Shown here one piece after another: positions 1-6,559 of a DNA stretch of 11,155 nucleotides. The DNA is from Clostridium sp. CAG:609 (GTDB taxonomy: Bacteria > Bacillota_I > Bacilli_A > RF39 > UBA660): the NCBI GenBank assembly GCA_000438075.1, contig FR903515.1, positions 1 to 11,155 on the forward strand. Reading direction: 5' to 3'. The notes beneath the pieces are model-generated. The model did not search any database. It was not told where the DNA came from and saw only the letters and a list, made by a program, of their open reading frames with translations. The translations under genes and the position numbers were made by a program. Within the stretch, counting starts at the first letter, position 1; each line of letters opens with the position of its first letter.

Positions 1-30
1 CTTGAAGCCTCTATTCTTGAAGCCTCTATT
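1..30. repeat. Two perfect tandem copies of a 15-bp unit at the window edge
   Basis: Positions 1-15 and 16-30 are identical (unit CTTGAAGCCTCTATT). The unit is more GC-rich than its surroundings and lies 11 bp beyond the stop codon of the DUF975/CmpB gene. The array may continue to the left of the window, so the true copy number is unknown. It has no internal inverted repeat, so as seen it does not form a terminator, although a further inverted copy outside the window could make one. An assembly artefact at a contig end is an alternative. Confidence 0.8.
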
Positions 31-41
31 CTAATAAAATT

Positions 42-1559
42 TTAGTATTTTTCCTTTATATTTGTCAATACATTTTTGCTTTTTTGTATTACAAAATCAC
101 TAGTTATTCCACTTCCACTATTTGGATGTTCATGAGTATAACTTAAATCTATTAAATAACCACATATTAAAATAGATGCAAGTATTACTTTAAATGTTTT
201 ATTTATTTTTTTATAAAAGTCGTCTAGAATAGGTGCAAAAATATATGTAAAACCAACACCTCCAAGGCCAAATAAAATTAATCCTTCTAGACATATTCTT
301 CCATTTATATTTAGAAAATAACCACTATAATTCCAATATTCTAAACCAACAACATATTCTAAATATATACTTGTTGAGTACTCAACAATACCACATAAGG
401 TAAATGCTAAAAAGAATAATAATGCTGGTTTATCGCGATATTTTTTTAAAAGAAGCAATATTAATATGCCACCCCAGCCATAAACCGGTAACCATGGTCC
501 ATACATTGTTCCTCGATTTACAAAATTACCAGATTTTACAAATTCTAAGAATACTTCCCAGATCCAACCAAAACATGAAAATGTAAAAAAGAATAATATA
601 TAAGTTAATAAATCATAATTTTTATTATAATCTATATTTATAAATTTTTTACTATGAATATATGGATATTCTAAATGTTTTCCATATTCTATATCTAGAG
701 CATCATCATTTAATAATTTATCATTTACCTTTTTTCTTAAGTTCATGTAATATTCAGCATAAATAAAATTAATATAAACATCAGAATAAAATATTTTACT
801 TATACCTAGAGTAACTAAATTAAGAACTTGGTAACCAATTAATGATAAATCCATTTTAAACATATTTAGTTTTTCTCCATCACTTAAACTTTTCGATAAT
901 CTAAATGCATCTTTTTTACTAATATTTGGATTTTCTGCTAATATATAGGGAATCATTTTATATTCATAGTACTTTGGTATAATATTATAAATTGAAAAAC
1001 ACCATAATATTTGATAAATTAATTTTAAAAATAAAATATATGCTAAGTGAAAAGTCTTTTTAACTTTATACGGAAACATTATTCTTTCTATTTTAGTATC
1101 ATAATATCTTCTTTTTTCTAAAAAATATCTATTTTTACCTATTTCTATTACTTTAAAAAATATTATATTAATAGTCCAGAATACTATACCACTAATTAAA
1201 ATAATTATACCTGTTGATATTTTTTCACTAAAAATAAGTTTATTAATACCATTAAATATTGTATATGTAAATGAACCATTTGAATCTGTTTCATTAATTA
1301 AGTATGCTATTACTCCATTTTTATATTTATTTTTTAATTCTTGTTCTATTTTTTGGTAACCTTCTTCGATTTCACCCATTTTATTTACTATCGGAGTATT
1401 ATTTAACTTGCTATAATTAATGGTATAAGCTTTATCTCTACCTAAGTTATATCCTCCGGATAAAATAATAAAACAAATAAATGTAACAAAAACATTTCTA
1501 AAGTAATGATGTTTCATATCTTCTTTAGCATGTTTTTTTATAGTAATGCGATCACACAT
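42..1559 (-). CDS. Multi-pass membrane protein: DUF975 region fused to CmpB-like (putative ABC-transporter type IV) domain
   Basis: This 505-residue integral membrane protein has two recognisable parts (numbering from the ATG at 1559). The N-terminal half has a TM helix near 24-36, a Lys/Asn-rich outer loop to about 110, TM helices near 117-137 and 173-193, and a DUF975-type stretch near 203-272: IPYILAENPNISKKDA, then DLSLIGYQVLNLVTLGI, then a small/aromatic tail. The C-terminal half (about 315-455) matches the CmpB-like family (PF06541): an SCFGWIWE start near 328-335, a GPWLPVYGWG motif near 354-363, and EYWNYSG and NGRICLEGLILFG motifs near 407-431. Database names call PF06541 an ABC permease, but no ATPase adjoins it and the function is not established. 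The start is placed at ATG 1559 because GAGGTGG sits six bases upstream; an in-frame TTG at 1574 would put that site inside the gene. The gene has its own promoter. Confidence is high for domain identity and low for function. Confidence 0.85.
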   Translation of the reverse strand: MCDRITIKKHAKEDMKHHYFRNVFVTFICFIILSGGYNLGRDKAYTINYSKLNNTPIVNKMGEIEEGYQKIEQELKNKYKNGVIAYLINETDSNGSFTYTIFNGINKLIFSEKISTGIIILISGIVFWTINIIFFKVIEIGKNRYFLEKRRYYDTKIERIMFPYKVKKTFHLAYILFLKLIYQILWCFSIYNIIPKYYEYKMIPYILAENPNISKKDAFRLSKSLSDGEKLNMFKMDLSLIGYQVLNLVTLGISKIFYSDVYINFIYAEYYMNLRKKVNDKLLNDDALDIEYGKHLEYPYIHSKKFINIDYNKNYDLLTYILFFFTFSCFGWIWEVFLEFVKSGNFVNRGTMYGPWLPVYGWGGILILLLLKKYRDKPALLFFLAFTLCGIVEYSTSIYLEYVVGLEYWNYSGYFLNINGRICLEGLILFGLGGVGFTYIFAPILDDFYKKINKTFKVILASILICGYLIDLSYTHEHPNSGSGITSDFVIQKSKNVLTNIKEKY

Positions 1560-1565
1560 AATACT

Positions 1566-1572
1566 CCACCTC
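1566..1572 (-). promoter_or_regulatory. Shine-Dalgarno site that fixes the DUF975/CmpB start
   Basis: On the minus strand GAGGTGG lies six bases before ATG 1559, which is ideal spacing. It overlaps an in-frame TTG (1572-1574), so that longer start is unlikely. Confidence 0.8.
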
Positions 1573-1589
1573 AAGTTTTTATCAAGTTA

Positions 1590-1618
1590 ATTATACTAAA
1601 TATTTTAATTAAATGCAA
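1590..1618 (-). promoter_or_regulatory. Sigma-A-type promoter for the DUF975/CmpB gene
   Basis: The minus strand reads TTGCAT (1613-1618), a 17-bp AT-rich spacer, then a perfect TATAAT (1590-1595). Transcription would begin near 1583 and give a leader of about 24 bases carrying the GAGGTGG site. The -35 overlaps the last codons of the upstream 122-residue gene. The -10 and spacing are strong; the -35 matches TTGACA at only three of six positions. Confidence 0.6.
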
Positions 1619-1973
1619 TCTCTGTATCTATGTTATCATCTGTGATGGCTATAACTAAAAAGATAATACCACTAATAAGTATTAAAAATGATGCAATAAA
1701 TGATGCATATCTAAGTACCTTTTTCTTATTAAATTCTTTAACACTTTTATAGTCACTATATGAATCAAATGTAAAATATGAATATATTAAAAGTAGTATA
1801 CTAAATATTAAAATCATTAATGCTTGATACAAACATTTACTTTCATTATCTTTATTTATTAAATAATCTTTTTCTATGTTATTAGCATACCAACTTAAAA
1901 TAATAATACATATATATATTACCCAGACGTAGTTTTCTACTTTAATATCTTTTAATCTTTTTAATTCTTCCAT
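1605..1973 (-). CDS. Small three-helix membrane protein of unknown function
   Basis: This 122-residue protein is not assigned to a named family. It starts with a charged cytoplasmic-looking segment (MEELKRLKDIKVEN), followed by hydrophobic helices near 14-30, 48-67 and 87-110. Lys/Asp-rich loops separate them, and the tail is short and acidic (DDNIDTEIAFN). A Lys-rich patch (FNKKK, 81-85) before the third helix suggests a cytoplasmic loop there. No catalytic motif is visible. It is separated from the serpin by a terminator, so it is probably not part of that operon. The start is ATG 1973; no ribosome binding site precedes it, but a TATAAT ends five bases upstream, which fits a leaderless message. 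Protein-like composition, the membrane pattern and the fit between neighbouring genes support it being real. Confidence 0.75.
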   Translation of the reverse strand: MEELKRLKDIKVENYVWVIYICIIILSWYANNIEKDYLINKDNESKCLYQALMILIFSILLLIYSYFTFDSYSDYKSVKEFNKKKVLRYASFIASFLILISGIIFLVIAITDDNIDTEIAFN

Positions 1974-1978
1974 ATTAA

Positions 1979-1984
1979 ATTATA
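1979..1984 (-). promoter_or_regulatory. -10 box directly in front of the 122-residue gene (possible leaderless start)
   Basis: The minus strand reads TATAAT and then TTAAT before ATG 1973, so a transcript starting six to seven bases after the -10 would begin at or next to the start codon. No convincing -35 lies 16-18 bp upstream, where the serpin terminator stem sits. In such AT-rich DNA a chance TATAAT is possible. Confidence 0.4.
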
Positions 1985-1985
1985 T

Positions 1986-2013
1986 AAAAAGAATAGAGAA
2001 TTAATCCCTATTC
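1986..2013 (-). terminator. Rho-independent terminator of the ABC-serpin operon
   Basis: On the transcript strand GAATAGGGA (2005-2013) pairs with TCTCTATTC (1991-1999), giving nine pairs including one G-U, with a five-base loop (2000-2004). A run of five U (1986-1990) and further AU-rich sequence follow. The serpin TAG stop (2008-2010) lies inside the 5' arm. Confidence 0.85.
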
Positions 2014-3582
2014 ATAATCTGCTACTATTGGGTCATATACTGTTCCCATGAACCAAACTTCTTTTGTTTTTTTATCTTCTAAGATAAACATAAATGGTTT
2101 ATCAAAATTCATATCTATTTCTACAACTGGGACGTCAAATAAATAATCAAATTCACAAGACATATCCCCTGCTCCACCACCTACTGTTGCTGCAGAGGCT
2201 TTTATTCCTTCATTTGAAAATTCAAAATTAGCACGATGTTTTATGGTACTTATGTAAGATGATTTATCAGTACTTAATTTATCTAATCTTGCATAACCTT
2301 CTTTAAATATACTTTGTACTCCAAGTTTTTCTAAATCACTTTTGATATCTAAGTCATAAGTCATTTCAAATAATGGTAACTTACCTGTTATTTTAGTAAT
2401 TTTTCCTTTTTCAAAATTATTTAATTCAATTGATTTTAAATCATTAATATAATTACTTATTTTATCTTTATCCATATTTTTTATGTAATTACTTAAAAGT
2501 TCTTTTCTAGGCATAAGTGCAATATACTCAAGTTCTAAACCATTATAATTTTTTAATTCTTTTTGGAATACTTTAACATCACTATCAATATAGAATTTAT
2601 AATCAGTAGACGTGCCAACATCTTTATAACCTTTAGATAATTCTTTAATATATCTATTTAGTAGTTCTTCGGTTGTCTCATCACTTCCACCACATTCACC
2701 AGATGCTAACCATTTTTCATATTCTTCACCAACAATTTTTCTGATGTTTGATTCCCCAAGTTCGTTTATAATGTCATAGTTATTAATCGATGATGCAAAC
2801 TCTACTGATTTTACTTTTAATCTATTGTTATCAAATGGAAGTACTGGATAATAATCATCATTTATGACATCTACACCAACAAAATAATTTTCATGAGCAT
2901 AACTTACACCAAAACCTGCATAATTTCTATGTCCATCATCATAAACATTTAAATTATTATTTTCTGTATATGCTTCTTCTATAACATATTTCCAATCCAT
3001 ATTAATACCTAGAGCATTTACTAAAAAGTATGTATTATCTTTAACATCATCTAAGATATTGGGTATTAATCCAAGTGTTTTTTCTTTAATCCAATTATTA
3101 ATATTATCCGTACTTTCAAATGAATCATAAATAATTTCAGCATTATATTTTTCTTTTAATGTTTTAAGGAAACTATCTTTGATATTCTTTTTGTAATCAT
3201 CCTTGATAAAGAATGCATTTGCTAGCGATAAATTCTTAGTTGTATCATAAGTTTTTATATCATAATTACTTATGATGTTATTTAGTTCTTTATTTGAACT
3301 ACCTATTGTGCCTTCTCGCAACATTGATAAGGCATACTTAATTGAAAGTGGACTATAAACCATATTCTTTTTGTTATTTTCAAGTTGCATGAAATATAAG
3401 TCAAATGCTTGTAAAGTATTATCTTTAATTTCATATGGTGAGTTGTAATTTGTTACATTGTTATCAATTTCATTATTGCTTGTTTTTTTCTTAAACATAA
3501 CAAAGTAAGTTACTATTAAAGCAACTATAAGTGCTATTAATATAATAGCTATTATTACATATTTCTTTTTATTCTTTTTCAT
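2008..3582 (-). CDS. Membrane-anchored serpin (serine/cysteine protease inhibitor family) with large insertion
   Basis: This 524-residue protein has an N-terminal lysine run and TM anchor (about 8-30, no lipobox), then a serpin fold exposed outside the cell. Serpin landmarks are MVYSPLSIKYALSML (74-88), FLVNALGINMDWK (186-198), the strand block around PLFEMTYDLDIKSDLEKLG (403-421), ISTIKHRANFEFSNEG (444-459) and the C-terminal DKPFMFILEDKKTKEVWFMG (494-513). The hinge GIKASAAT (459-466) has the small residues needed for loop insertion, so inhibition is plausible, but P14 is Ile rather than the usual Thr/Ser. The reactive loop is Gly-rich (GGGAG, 468-472) and about 12 residues longer than in alpha-1-antitrypsin. 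Counting from the hinge puts P1 near Asp473/Met474, which is uncertain. About 110 extra residues lie between roughly 205 and 345. Serpins are normally 370-420 residues. AAGGAGAA precedes ATG 3582, and the gene follows the ABC permease by 20 bases. The target protease is unknown. Confidence 0.93.
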   Translation of the reverse strand: MKKNKKKYVIIAIILIALIVALIVTYFVMFKKKTSNNEIDNNVTNYNSPYEIKDNTLQAFDLYFMQLENNKKNMVYSPLSIKYALSMLREGTIGSSNKELNNIISNYDIKTYDTTKNLSLANAFFIKDDYKKNIKDSFLKTLKEKYNAEIIYDSFESTDNINNWIKEKTLGLIPNILDDVKDNTYFLVNALGINMDWKYVIEEAYTENNNLNVYDDGHRNYAGFGVSYAHENYFVGVDVINDDYYPVLPFDNNRLKVKSVEFASSINNYDIINELGESNIRKIVGEEYEKWLASGECGGSDETTEELLNRYIKELSKGYKDVGTSTDYKFYIDSDVKVFQKELKNYNGLELEYIALMPRKELLSNYIKNMDKDKISNYINDLKSIELNNFEKGKITKITGKLPLFEMTYDLDIKSDLEKLGVQSIFKEGYARLDKLSTDKSSYISTIKHRANFEFSNEGIKASAATVGGGAGDMSCEFDYLFDVPVVEIDMNFDKPFMFILEDKKTKEVWFMGTVYDPIVADYE

Positions 3583-3602
3583 ACGTTCTCCTTATTATTA
3601 TA

Positions 3603-4640
3603 TTACCACATTTTTTTAGGAACAACAATGATTATATCCATTATTAAAAACATTATAATAAATATTGACATATTTGGAAAAGCTAAGGTTATATTAAATA
3701 ATTTATTTATGATTAATATGGCTACTGGTAATACCAGAGTAGATGATGCTATTGATAATAAATGTAATAAGAATAATCTTTTAAATAAATTTAATTTAAC
3801 TTGTAATTTGTTATACCCTATTTTGTATTCTAGATTTAAATTCTTTTTTAAATCATTAATTTGATTATTATTTACAACAATGGTAAATATAATAAATATA
3901 AATATTATTATGTAAGTTATTACTTTTAATACATTTGATAAATCATTATATTTATATAAAGTATTACTTTCAAAACCAAAGAAGTATGAATCAATTTTAA
4001 CATCTACATTTGTTAAGTTTTTATTACTATTTAAATCATTTATTAAGCCTCTTGATTTATTATATGACTTTATATCTGATGTATATAAATAATAATTAGT
4101 ATTACTTAGTAATTTATTAAATACATTACTTGATACTTTTATTTCTGATAACTTTGATTTATAAATATCTTTGATAGTAAATGTATATGTTTTGTTTTCA
4201 TATATTAGTGATATTTCTTTATCAGAATAGTTGTTATATTCGACATCTGGTATACCAATGACTACTTGGTTATCATTTAAAGTCTCATCACTTTTAACTA
4301 TTGCTTCATTTTGATTTTTTCCATATGAAAATATTTTTTCTAATCCATTATTATTTTCTGTTATAGTTAATCCATTGTTAGTTATATTAGAGTCTTTCTT
4401 GTTACCTTTTACAAATACTACCCTTTTAAAATTATCTAGGTAACTATATTTTTTTAAAAAGGGAAGTGAATCATTATCTGATTTTATAATTAAAGTACTT
4501 CTTTCTTTATAAATATCATCCACTATTTTTTCATAATACTTTATAAAACTTAATAGTATAGATATAACTAATATAATTATTGTAATTATTACAAAATATA
4601 TTTTAGTATCTTTTTTTCTTAGAAAGCTTTTTATAATCAT
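3603..4640 (-). CDS. FtsX/MacB-like ABC transporter permease, second subunit
   Basis: This 345-residue protein has the MacB-type layout: TM helix 14-33, an extracellular domain of about 200 residues (34-235), then three TM helices near 236-256, 288-313 and 323-340. The cytoplasmic stretch after the second helix (NLEYKIGYNKLQVK, about 268-281) is a degenerate form of the FtsX motif seen in its partner. The protein ends only a few residues after the last helix (VVPKKMW), so it lacks the usual cytoplasmic tail. This looks like a natural end rather than a frameshift, because the serpin ribosome binding site follows at once. The start ATG overlaps the upstream permease stop as ATGA and is preceded by GGAGG at good spacing. 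It presumably forms a heterodimer with the upstream permease. The extracellular domain has no cysteine. Substrate unknown. Confidence 0.88.
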   Translation of the reverse strand: MIIKSFLRKKDTKIYFVIITIIILVISILLSFIKYYEKIVDDIYKERSTLIIKSDNDSLPFLKKYSYLDNFKRVVFVKGNKKDSNITNNGLTITENNNGLEKIFSYGKNQNEAIVKSDETLNDNQVVIGIPDVEYNNYSDKEISLIYENKTYTFTIKDIYKSKLSEIKVSSNVFNKLLSNTNYYLYTSDIKSYNKSRGLINDLNSNKNLTNVDVKIDSYFFGFESNTLYKYNDLSNVLKVITYIIIFIFIIFTIVVNNNQINDLKKNLNLEYKIGYNKLQVKLNLFKRLFLLHLLSIASSTLVLPVAILIINKLFNITLAFPNMSIFIIMFLIMDIIIVVPKKMW

Positions 4641-5797
4641 TTTTTGCCTCCGATTAAAGTTATAATATTACATCTTATTTTTTTAATTACCATTATAGAT
4701 GTTGCTAATAAAGGTAATATAATAATTATAATAATTGGTATAATAAAATCTTTTAAGTAAAGTGATATTTGAACTATTTTGTTTATATATTTATTTATAT
4801 AGATATATTTTATTAAGAAAAATAAACTTGTAAATATAATAACTGATATTATAAATGATATAAGACTTAATAGTAATATTTCATTTAAGTAATATAGACA
4901 TAAACTTAATTTATTAAAACCAATACTTCTAAGTATACCAATATTCTTATTATCATTATAGATTTTCTTTTTTATATAAAAGTATATTATTAATATTAAT
5001 GCAAGACTTATGATTATAGTTAATGCATTACAAATTATATTTATGTTATTAAACATCGAGGTATCTGCCTCAAGTTGTATGCTTGCGTCAAAACCTAGAT
5101 TAGTTAATTTATTTAATACATCAGTTACATTTTCTTTTTTATCTACTACTGCAATGATACCATATATTACACCTTCATTTGATGATTCTTGATAATCTCT
5201 GATTTCTTTTATAACTTTATCACTAACATAACAAGTATTTGCTATAGTGGATGTTGATACTGAATCATATAAAGATATTATTTTTAGTTCTTTTATATAA
5301 TCATTATATTTAATAGTAAATGTTTTATTTAATAGACTTCTTCCAGAAAGAGACTTTGAATTATCAACTAGTAATTCATCTGCAGAAGATGATGGATAAA
5401 AGTTAATTGGACATATGGCTTCGCCATTTGACAGGTTATTATTATCTATTAATTTACTTGGCATGAGTGTAATTATTCCATCAAAGTAGTTATTTTTAAA
5501 ACTACTTTCTATAGAAGTAGATGCATATTTAGAACTATAAGTATAACTTATATGTTCAATATTTTTTATTGTATTTAAGCCATAATCATCATAATTATAA
5601 TTAGGACCAATAAGAATTGTTCTAAAACCAACATTTTCAATTATGGTATTATTTATATAGTTATACATATTGGTTTTAAAATTTAAAATGAATAATAGTA
5701 ATGTAGATAATATAACTGATGCTAAGATATAGTATTTATTTTTAGAATTTCTAAATATATGAATTAGATTTAATTTAATTGTATCTTTTAATTTCAT
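4637..5797 (-). CDS. FtsX/MacB-like ABC transporter permease, first subunit
   Basis: This 386-residue permease has a first TM helix near 22-41, an extracellular MacB-core-like domain (about 42-250), and three C-terminal helices near 252-275, 303-328 and 350-371. Between the second and third helices, NDNKNIGILRSIGFNK (281-296) fits the FtsX-family pattern of the coupling region. A short cytoplasmic tail (IKKIRCNIITLIGGKK) follows the last helix. MacB/LolCE/FtsX-type proteins use ATP hydrolysis in the cytoplasm to move an extracytoplasmic domain, for substrate export, lipoprotein handling or signalling; which applies here cannot be told. The extracellular domain holds exactly two cysteines, C129 and C189. 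The start overlaps the ATPase stop as ATGA, with GGAAAG eight bases upstream, so translation is probably coupled. Confidence 0.9.
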   Translation of the reverse strand: MKLKDTIKLNLIHIFRNSKNKYYILASVILSTLLLFILNFKTNMYNYINNTIIENVGFRTILIGPNYNYDDYGLNTIKNIEHISYTYSSKYASTSIESSFKNNYFDGIITLMPSKLIDNNNLSNGEAICPINFYPSSSADELLVDNSKSLSGRSLLNKTFTIKYNDYIKELKIISLYDSVSTSTIANTCYVSDKVIKEIRDYQESSNEGVIYGIIAVVDKKENVTDVLNKLTNLGFDASIQLEADTSMFNNINIICNALTIIISLALILIIYFYIKKKIYNDNKNIGILRSIGFNKLSLCLYYLNEILLLSLISFIISVIIFTSLFFLIKYIYINKYINKIVQISLYLKDFIIPIIIIIILPLLATSIMVIKKIRCNIITLIGGKK

Positions 5798-6468
5798 AAG
5801 AAAATCTTTCCATCTTTAAGGGTATACACTACATCAGCATATTCTTTTATTTTACTACTATGACTTTCCACTATTACACATTTATTTTCTTTAGTTAAAG
5901 ATTTTAATATTTTAAATATTTCTGTTTCTAATTCTTCATCTAAGTTACCTGTTGGTTCATCTGCTAGAATGATATTTGGATTATTTACTAAGGCTCTTGC
6001 TATTGCAACTCTTTGGGCTTCTCCGCCGGATAATTCATTTGGAAAATGTTCAAGTCTATTTTCTAAGTTTAATTTAGTTAAGATATCTTTAGAAATTTTT
6101 TCTCTATCTTCTTTTTTAATTTTCTTATTTAAATAAAGTGGCATCATTACATTTTCTAATGCATTAAGATATGGATCAAGATTAAAATCTTGAAAAACAA
6201 AACCAATATTATTCATTCTAATTATTGATGAAGATTTATCAGTTAATTTTGTTGTATCAATTCCATTTATTTTATAAGCTCCACTTGATGGGGTATCAAC
6301 TAAACCAAGAATATTAAATAAAGTTGATTTACCTGCACCAGATGGACCCATTATGGCATAGAACTTACCTAAGCTAAATGTTAAATCTATGTTTTTTAAA
6401 ACTTCAACATCTCTTTTTTTAGTTTTATATGTTTTAGTAATATCTTCGATTGTTATAATATAATCCAT
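5794..6468 (-). CDS. ABC transporter ATP-binding protein, MacB/LolD type
   Basis: This 224-residue cytoplasmic ATPase has all motifs intact: Walker A GPSGAGKST (41-49), Q-loop Gln93 in FVFQDFNL, signature LSGGE (146-150) followed by AQRVAIARAL, Walker B IILADE (166-171) with the D-loop GNLD (174-177), and the switch His203 in VESHSSK. The signature plus PTGNLD is typical of the MacB/LolD/FtsE branch, and the length is that of a single nucleotide-binding domain, so a dimer would energise the two permeases encoded directly downstream. It is the first gene of the ABC-serpin operon, with a promoter about 40 bases upstream. ATG 6468 is preceded by AAGGAAGG, which supports this start. A bacitracin/antimicrobial-peptide resistance role is known for related systems, but no sensor kinase or response regulator is adjacent, so it is not assigned here. 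Confidence 0.96.
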   Translation of the reverse strand: MDYIITIEDITKTYKTKKRDVEVLKNIDLTFSLGKFYAIMGPSGAGKSTLFNILGLVDTPSSGAYKINGIDTTKLTDKSSSIIRMNNIGFVFQDFNLDPYLNALENVMMPLYLNKKIKKEDREKISKDILTKLNLENRLEHFPNELSGGEAQRVAIARALVNNPNIILADEPTGNLDEELETEIFKILKSLTKENKCVIVESHSSKIKEYADVVYTLKDGKIFL

Positions 6469-6505
6469 TTCTTACCTTCCTTTCAATAATACTCTTGTTA
6501 CTTTG

Positions 6506-6534
6506 ATTTTATCATGTTTGGAATTTAAATACAA
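6506..6534 (-). promoter_or_regulatory. Extended -10 promoter of the ABC-serpin operon
   Basis: The minus strand has TTGTAT (6529-6534), a 17-bp spacer, and TGATAAAAT (6506-6514), an extended -10 (TGn plus TAAAAT). Transcription would start near 6499, about 30 bases before the ATPase ATG, leaving room for the AAGGAAGG site. The -35 abuts the T-tract of the mutM terminator. Confidence 0.65.
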
Positions 6535-6535
6535 T

Positions 6536-6559
6536 AAAAAAAATGAGTAAAAACTCACT
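6536..6559 (-). terminator. Rho-independent terminator of the polA-LRR-mutM operon
   Basis: On the transcript strand AGTGAGT (6553-6559) pairs with ACTCATT (6542-6548) around a UUUU loop (6549-6552). Seven pairs, one of them G-U, are followed by a run of U (6536-6543). The mutM TGA stop (6555-6557) lies in the 5' arm. The stem is weak in GC but has the right form. Confidence 0.75.

Noticed and set aside
404..586. 60-codon plus-strand reading frame
   Set aside because: Lies wholly inside the DUF975/CmpB gene on the other strand, with no ribosome binding site or recognisable protein.
1560..1574. TTG start giving a 510-residue DUF975/CmpB protein
   Set aside because: The GAGGTGG site overlaps this codon and is ideally placed for ATG 1559.
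1571..1588. Repeated AACTTGA in the leader of the DUF975/CmpB gene as an operator
   Set aside because: Only seven bases, overlapping the ribosome binding site region, in very AT-rich DNA; chance is likely.
3628..3864. 78-codon plus-strand reading frame
   Set aside because: Antisense to the well-supported second permease; its hydrophobic, Asn/Ile-rich look comes from the AT-rich complement of membrane helices.
5010..5192. 60-codon plus-strand reading frame
   Set aside because: Antisense to the first permease; no family resemblance.
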